Translations under genes and position numbers: made by a program
Assembly: GCA_028292565.1 (NCBI GenBank)
Contig: JAQGMD010000450.1
Location: 1-29,896, forward strand
DNA length: 29,896 bases
Direction: 5' to 3'
From: Burkholderia sp.
GTDB lineage: Bacteria > Pseudomonadota > Gammaproteobacteria > Burkholderiales > Burkholderiaceae
Part shown: positions 25,989 through 29,896 of the stretch, piece after piece
Layout of the letters: the number at the start of each line of letters is the position of its first letter
Position numbering within the stretch: the stretch's first letter is position 1
The notes under the pieces: model-generated
Databases searched by the model: none
What the model was told of the DNA's origin: nothing
The model's input: only the letters and a program-made list of their open reading frames with translations

Positions 25989-26726
25989 TCAGGCCTTCAA
26001 CCGGAACGGATTGAAGTCCGTTTCACGGTCGTAAAAATCCTCGTTTTCTTTCCGTTTCAGGAAATTGACTACCTTGTAGGTGACCGGCGTCATCACTACT
26101 TCCCAGCCGGTTTTCAGGAAATATTGTGCGATCGCGACCGCAATCAATTGCTGGTTGGACCAGATGCCGTAGAACGCAATCACATAGAACAGGCTGGAAT
26201 CGACCAGTTCTCCGCACAAGGTGGAACCGATGGTGCGCGTCCAGAGTTTCCGGCCCTGGCTCCACACTTTCATTTTCGCCATCACGTAACTGTTGACGAA
26301 GCTGCCGCACCAGAATGCGATCACCGACCCGGCGACGATGCGGGGCGTGTTGCCGAACACTGCGGCGAGATGCGTCTGATACTCGGCATTGAACGGATCG
26401 GCGGCCGGCTTCAGAGCCAGCACCACGGTCGACATGATGGCCGCGAAAATCAGCGCGCCAAAGCCGGCCCAGATGACGCGACGGTCGCGCCCGTAACCGT
26501 AAACCTCGGTCAGGATGTCGCCAAAAATATAAGACACCGGAAAGAACAACACGCCTGCGCCAAAAGTCACCGTGCCGAGGAGAGGCAAGGTCACTTCCGC
26601 CGCCTTGGCTGCGCCGATCAGGTTTGAGCAGAGCAGTATGGTGACGAATGCCGCCATGACGAAGTCATAGTACTTGTATTGCCCGATCGGGCGCGTTACG
26701 GCCGATGGATTCGTCATTTTCGTCAT
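25989..26726 (-). CDS. yhhQ: Queuosine precursor transporter, YhhQ family
   Basis: YhhQ-family (DUF165) inner-membrane proteins import the queuosine precursors preQ0 and preQ1. From the ATG at 26726 the protein has 245 residues and about six hydrophobic segments. Family-typical stretches include FPVSYIFGDILTEVYGY, FWCGSFVNSYVMAKMKVW and GELVDSSLFYVIAF. GAGGA lies 9 bases upstream of this start; the frame is open 19 codons further but into the end of ilvA. It starts 19 bases after the ilvA stop. With queF downstream it forms a small preQ0 salvage unit. Confidence 0.93.
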   Translation of the reverse strand: MTKMTNPSAVTRPIGQYKYYDFVMAAFVTILLCSNLIGAAKAAEVTLPLLGTVTFGAGVLFFPVSYIFGDILTEVYGYGRDRRVIWAGFGALIFAAIMSTVVLALKPAADPFNAEYQTHLAAVFGNTPRIVAGSVIAFWCGSFVNSYVMAKMKVWSQGRKLWTRTIGSTLCGELVDSSLFYVIAFYGIWSNQQLIAVAIAQYFLKTGWEVVMTPVTYKVVNFLKRKENEDFYDRETDFNPFRLKA

Positions 26727-26745
26727 GGCAGGCGGTCCTCGTTCA

Positions 26746-28269
26746 TCACAGGAATAGCTTATATGCCGGATTCTCGCTTTCATCCCGATACCGGTAACCG
26801 AGCGTGGAAAGGAATTCGCGGAAGGCTTTCATTTCCTTCTTGGGTACCTGCAGGCCGACCAGGATGCGGCCGACGTCGCCGCCCTGGTTCCGGTAGTGGA
26901 ACAGGCTGATGTTCCAGTTCGGCGCCAAGTTTTCGAGGAAGCGCGTCAGCGCGCCGGGGCGTTCCGGGAATTCGAAGCGGTACAGCAGCTCGTCATGCGC
27001 CAGCTCGCTCTTGCCGCCTACCAGATGGCGGACGTGCAGTTTGGCCAGCTCGTCATGCGTCAGGTCTACCGTTTTGAAACCGTGCTTCTCGAAATTCTTT
27101 GAGATCTTCGCCGACTCATCGCGGTTGGAAATCTGTAGGCCGACGAATACATGCGCCGCGTTCGAGTCGCTGATCCGGTAGTTGAATTCGGTGACATTGC
27201 GCGGACCGACCAGCTGGCACAGGCGCCGGAAGCTGCCGCGCTCCTCGGGGATGGTCACCGCAAACACTGCTTCGCGTGCTTCGCCGACTTCGGCCATTTC
27301 GGCCACGAAGCGCAGGCGGTCGAAGTTCATGTTGGCGCCGCTGGTGATGGTGACCAGGGTTTCATTCCTGACCGGCTTCTTCCCGGCCGCGGCGCGCTCG
27401 ACATAGGCCTTGGCGCCGGCCACCGCCAGCGCACCCGCCGGCTCGAGGATGCTGCGCGTATCCTGGAACACGTCTTTGATGGCCGCACATACTTCGTCGG
27501 TGTCGACCAGGATCACGTCATCCACATACTGCTTCGCCAGACGGAAGGTTTCCTCGCCGACCAGTTTGACCGCGGTGCCGTCGGAGAACAGGCCGACATC
27601 GGACAAGGTAACCCGGCGGCCGGCCTTGAGGCTGCGTGCCATCGCATCCGAATCCGTGGTTTGCACGCCGATGACCTTGATGTCGGGGCGCACCGCTTTG
27701 ACGTAGGCCGCCACGCCGGCAATCAGGCCGCCGCCGCCGATCGCGACGAAGATGGCATGTATCGGCCCTGCATGCTGGCGCAGGATCTCCATGCCGATGG
27801 TGCCGGCCCCGGCAATCACGTCGGGGTCATCAAACGGATGGACGAAGGTCAGCTTGTGCTTCTTTTCCAATGTCAGCGCATGGTTATAAGCATCGGTATA
27901 GGAATCGCCAGACAGAACGACTTCACCGCCTCGCGCCTTCACCGCTTCGATCTTGACCTGCGGTGTAGTGGTCGGCATCACGATCACAGCCCGGCAATTG
28001 AGCTTGTTGGCCGAGAGGGCTACTCCTTGGGCATGATTGCCGGCCGATGCGCAAATCACGCCGCGCTTCAGCTGCGCAGGCGACAGGTTTGCCATCTTGT
28101 TGTAAGCGCCACGCAGCTTGAAGCTGAACACGCTCTGTATGTCTTCACGCTTGAAATGAATCTGGTTATTCATGCGCCCTGAGAGAGTGGGAGCGAGTTC
28201 GAGCGGCGATTCAACCGCGACTTCGTAGACGCGGGCGGTCAGGATTTTTTGCAGGTAATCAATGGTCAT
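26746..28269 (-). CDS. ilvA: Threonine ammonia-lyase (threonine deaminase), biosynthetic
   Basis: IlvA converts threonine to 2-oxobutanoate, the first step of isoleucine synthesis, and is classically inhibited by isoleucine. From the ATG at 28269 it has 507 residues. The PLP lysine is Lys51 in SFKLRGAYNKM; ASAGNHAQGVA and the phosphate-binding GGGGL follow. The C-terminal third holds two ACT-like regulatory domains (about 330-405 and 425-500), so it is the allosteric form. The frame continues upstream to 28323 across a likely promoter (TATAAT at 28327-28322), which argues for the downstream start. It leads the ilvA-yhhQ-queF run. Confidence 0.96.
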   Translation of the reverse strand: MTIDYLQKILTARVYEVAVESPLELAPTLSGRMNNQIHFKREDIQSVFSFKLRGAYNKMANLSPAQLKRGVICASAGNHAQGVALSANKLNCRAVIVMPTTTPQVKIEAVKARGGEVVLSGDSYTDAYNHALTLEKKHKLTFVHPFDDPDVIAGAGTIGMEILRQHAGPIHAIFVAIGGGGLIAGVAAYVKAVRPDIKVIGVQTTDSDAMARSLKAGRRVTLSDVGLFSDGTAVKLVGEETFRLAKQYVDDVILVDTDEVCAAIKDVFQDTRSILEPAGALAVAGAKAYVERAAAGKKPVRNETLVTITSGANMNFDRLRFVAEMAEVGEAREAVFAVTIPEERGSFRRLCQLVGPRNVTEFNYRISDSNAAHVFVGLQISNRDESAKISKNFEKHGFKTVDLTHDELAKLHVRHLVGGKSELAHDELLYRFEFPERPGALTRFLENLAPNWNISLFHYRNQGGDVGRILVGLQVPKKEMKAFREFLSTLGYRYRDESENPAYKLFL

Positions 28270-28321
28270 GGCTGTAATTTCAAGGTCCCGGGCTGTCGGG
28301 GTTACGCGCGGGGAACTGATC

Positions 28322-28329
28322 ATTATAAT
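28322..28329. promoter_or_regulatory. Palindromic -10 box between ilvA and the YqaA-like gene
   Basis: ATTATAAT gives a perfect TATAAT on both strands: 28327-28322 leftward toward ilvA (start codon 46-54 bases beyond the expected start site) and 28324-28329 rightward toward the gene at 28424. The -35 regions are poor in both directions. Confidence 0.35.
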
Positions 28330-28423
28330 GGACGCCCTTGCCCAGACTTGAATTCACCCTTTACATGCGTTCCCGATTTTCCATGCATACTCGCGACTCC
28401 GCGCCGCACCTTCTCTCCCATAC

Positions 28424-28912
28424 ATGATCGAATCTGCAATCCGTTGGCTTTTCGCCGTTCTCGCCGTGCCTGATGTCGGCCTGACCTCGATATTTGTCAT
28501 CAGCGTCCTTTCGGCCACTCTGCTGCCGCTCGGGTCGGAGCCCGCGGTCTTCGCCGTGATCAAGGCAAACGCCGCATTGTTCTGGCCGGCGATCGCTGTG
28601 GCGACAGTCGGGAACACCCTCGGCGGCATCATCGACTACTGGATCGGCTACGGCGCAAAGCAGGCGTTTGCCAAAGAACGGGAAAGCCGCTGGTTCGGGT
28701 GGCTGAAGCGATACGGCGCAAAGACGATGTTGTTGGCCTGGCTGCCGGGCGTAGGCGACCCGCTCTGTACCTTGGCAGGATGGCTCAAGCTGCCGTTCTG
28801 GCCATCGGTTTTTTACATGGCGATCGGCAAGCTGTTGCGTTATCTGACGATGACGACGTTGTTGCTGAATGTGCCAGATGGTTTCTGGCGCATGGTCGCC
28901 AGTTGGTTTTGA
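28424..28912 (+). CDS. YqaA family membrane protein (DedA/VTT superfamily)
   Basis: The 162-residue inner-membrane protein has about four hydrophobic segments. Typical features are the early LLPLGSEPAVFAV (34-46), a glycine-rich GNTLGGIIDYWIGYG and the late WLPGVGDPLCTLAGWLKLPF with a following GKLLRY. YqaA proteins are small relatives of DedA (SNARE-associated/VTT) proteins, several of which are lipid flippases or affect envelope homeostasis; the substrate of this one is not known. It diverges from ilvA. Confidence 0.88.
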   Translation: MIESAIRWLFAVLAVPDVGLTSIFVISVLSATLLPLGSEPAVFAVIKANAALFWPAIAVATVGNTLGGIIDYWIGYGAKQAFAKERESRWFGWLKRYGAKTMLLAWLPGVGDPLCTLAGWLKLPFWPSVFYMAIGKLLRYLTMTTLLLNVPDGFWRMVASWF

Positions 28913-29002
28913 GAAGTGATGAATCGGCGCGCGCTGGTCATTGCTCCCTGTTTTGGCCGCACTGAATGTAAGGCTGTTGCCGCTTGGTGCAACGCAATAC
29001 GG

Positions 29003-29008
29003 TAAAAT
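29003..29008 (+). promoter_or_regulatory. Candidate -10 box for the oxidase gene
   Basis: TAAAAT in the context ACGGTAAAAT lies about 31 bases before the ATG at 29039. The same 10-base context precedes ychF on the other strand. The best -35-like sequence, TTGCCG at 28977-28982, is 20 bases away, which is too far to be convincing. Confidence 0.25.
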
Positions 29009-29038
29009 GCTTTTTTAGGGTTAGTCGGACTATTTTTG

Positions 29039-29896
29039 ATGAACGCCCCCGCACAAATTCAAGCTCTCCTTGCTGACGCCCCTGCCGGCGCAGTACCCTC
29101 GCGCTTGCGTGAGATCCCATATAACTACACTTCGTTTTCCGATCGCGAGATCGTGATGCGCCTGCTGGGCGAAGACGCCTGGCGCCTGCTCGACGAGTTG
29201 CGCAGCGCACGCCAGACTGGCCGTTCGGCGCGGATGTTGTACGAAGTTCTCGGCGATATCTGGGTGGTAAGGCGCAATCCTTACCTCCAGGACGACATGC
29301 TGGACAACCCAAAGCGCCGTCAGGCTTTGATCGATGCACTCAACCACCGCCTGGCAGAAGTCGAAAAACGCCGCCTGACGACCGACCTGGCCGAGGCAGG
29401 CGATGCGAATTCGATCCGTCGCAGCGCAAACGTCGAAGCGCTGGTCCATGCGGCAAGGAAGGCAGTCGCCGATTTCGCCAGCGAGTTTCGGCAGACTTAC
29501 GATTTGCGCAAGCGCGCCACCAAGGTACTCGGCCGCTATACCGCCAAGGACAACGTCAAGTTCGACGGTTTGTCGCGCGTCTCCCATGTGACCGATGCCA
29601 CCGACTGGCGCGTCGAATATCCGTTTGTTGTGCTGACGCCCGATAGCGAAGACGAGATGGCCGGCCTGGTCAAAGCCTGTATCGAACTCGGGCTGACCAT
29701 CATCCCGCGTGGGGGCGGCACCGGTTATACCGGCGGCGCCGTTCCATTGACGCCGTTGTCCGCCGTGATCAACACGGAAAAGCTCGAACAGCTCGGTGCT
29801 GTCGAGATAACCATGCTGCCGGGTGTCGACAGGCCATACGCGACGATTTTCTCAGGCGCCGGCGTAGTCACCAAGATAGTCTCCGATGCCGCCGAA
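29039..29896 (+). CDS. FAD/FMN-containing dehydrogenase, DUF3683 type (3' end outside window)
   Basis: The frame is open from the ATG at 29039 to the window end (286 codons visible, no stop), so the gene is cut by the edge. Residues 1-180 resemble the DUF3683 N-terminal region of very large beta-proteobacterial FAD-linked oxidases. From about 190 a FAD-binding type-4 (PCMH) domain begins, with the pyrophosphate-binding [11 protein letters not shown] at 223-233. Full-length relatives usually continue with an oxidase C-terminal domain and iron-sulfur/CCG modules and are thought to oxidise a 2-hydroxyacid, but those parts are outside the window, so the substrate is open. Confidence 0.88.
   Translation, partial: MNAPAQIQALLADAPAGAVPSRLREIPYNYTSFSDREIVMRLLGEDAWRLLDELRSARQTGRSARMLYEVLGDIWVVRRNPYLQDDMLDNPKRRQALIDALNHRLAEVEKRRLTTDLAEAGDANSIRRSANVEALVHAARKAVADFASEFRQTYDLRKRATKVLGRYTAKDNVKFDGLSRVSHVTDATDWRVEYPFVVLTPDSEDEMAGLVKACIELGLTIIPRGGGTGYTGGAVPLTPLSAVINTEKLEQLGAVEITMLPGVDRPYATIFSGAGVVTKIVSDAAE

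Overview
The window is a dense, mostly housekeeping segment of a GC-rich proteobacterial chromosome. Protein sequences and gene order (ftsY-ftsE-ftsX; M16 pair-rsmD-coaD-ferredoxin; lolB-ispE-tRNA-Gln-prs-rplY-pth; ptsN-hprK-rapZ) point to Betaproteobacteria, order Burkholderiales, probably Oxalobacteraceae (Herminiimonas/Collimonas/Herbaspirillum-like). This is inference from familiarity with these families; no search was run. I see no prophage, transposase gene, CRISPR array or rRNA.

Layout. 1-275: non-coding, with most of a CIRCE heat-shock operator at the extreme left edge (probably belonging to rpoH, just outside) and a short inverted-repeat element. 276-3109 (minus): ftsY-ftsE-ftsX, for Sec/SRP targeting and divisome control. 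3199-7399 (plus): two M16 peptidase-like subunits (one active, one lacking the zinc motif), rsmD, coaD and a 2[4Fe-4S] ferredoxin. 7404-9899 (minus): a MOSC protein, a candidate 35-residue membrane protein and ychF. 9967-17562 (minus): a long run read right to left as TPR lipoprotein, lolB, ispE, tRNA-Gln, prs, rplY, pth, a three-helix membrane protein and a patatin-like hydrolase. Several junctions overlap by ATGA or TGATG, and internal terminator-like hairpins divide the run. 17690-21635 (plus): mutM, a dynamin-like GTPase and mutY. 21635-21836: a second, longer copy of the repeat element. 21873-24897 (minus): ptsN-hprK-rapZ-LON-domain protein behind a good sigma70-type promoter. 25068-28269 (minus): ilvA, a queuosine-precursor transporter and queF. 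28424 to the end (plus): a YqaA/DedA-type membrane protein and the start of a large FAD-linked oxidase.

How the genes work together. LolB and the TPR lipoprotein belong to outer-membrane lipoprotein biology. IspE, Prs and CoaD feed isoprenoid, nucleotide and CoA supply. RsmD, L25, Pth and YchF serve the ribosome. MutM and MutY are the two 8-oxoguanine glycosylases and flank a dynamin-like GTPase whose stop codon directly abuts the mutY start. PtsN, HprK and RapZ form the regulatory, non-transporting PTS module. YhhQ and QueF import and reduce preQ0 for queuosine.

Most notable observations: (i) a non-coding repeat family with two copies in opposite orientation, whose 119-bp copy is exactly the 202-bp copy minus 83 bp lying between two 9-bp direct repeats; (ii) the CIRCE half-site at the window edge; (iii) the mutM-dynamin-mutY cluster; (iv) the candidate 35-residue membrane protein with a perfect ribosome-binding site. 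I found no complete undescribed system. Items (i), (iii) and (iv) are the best places to look.
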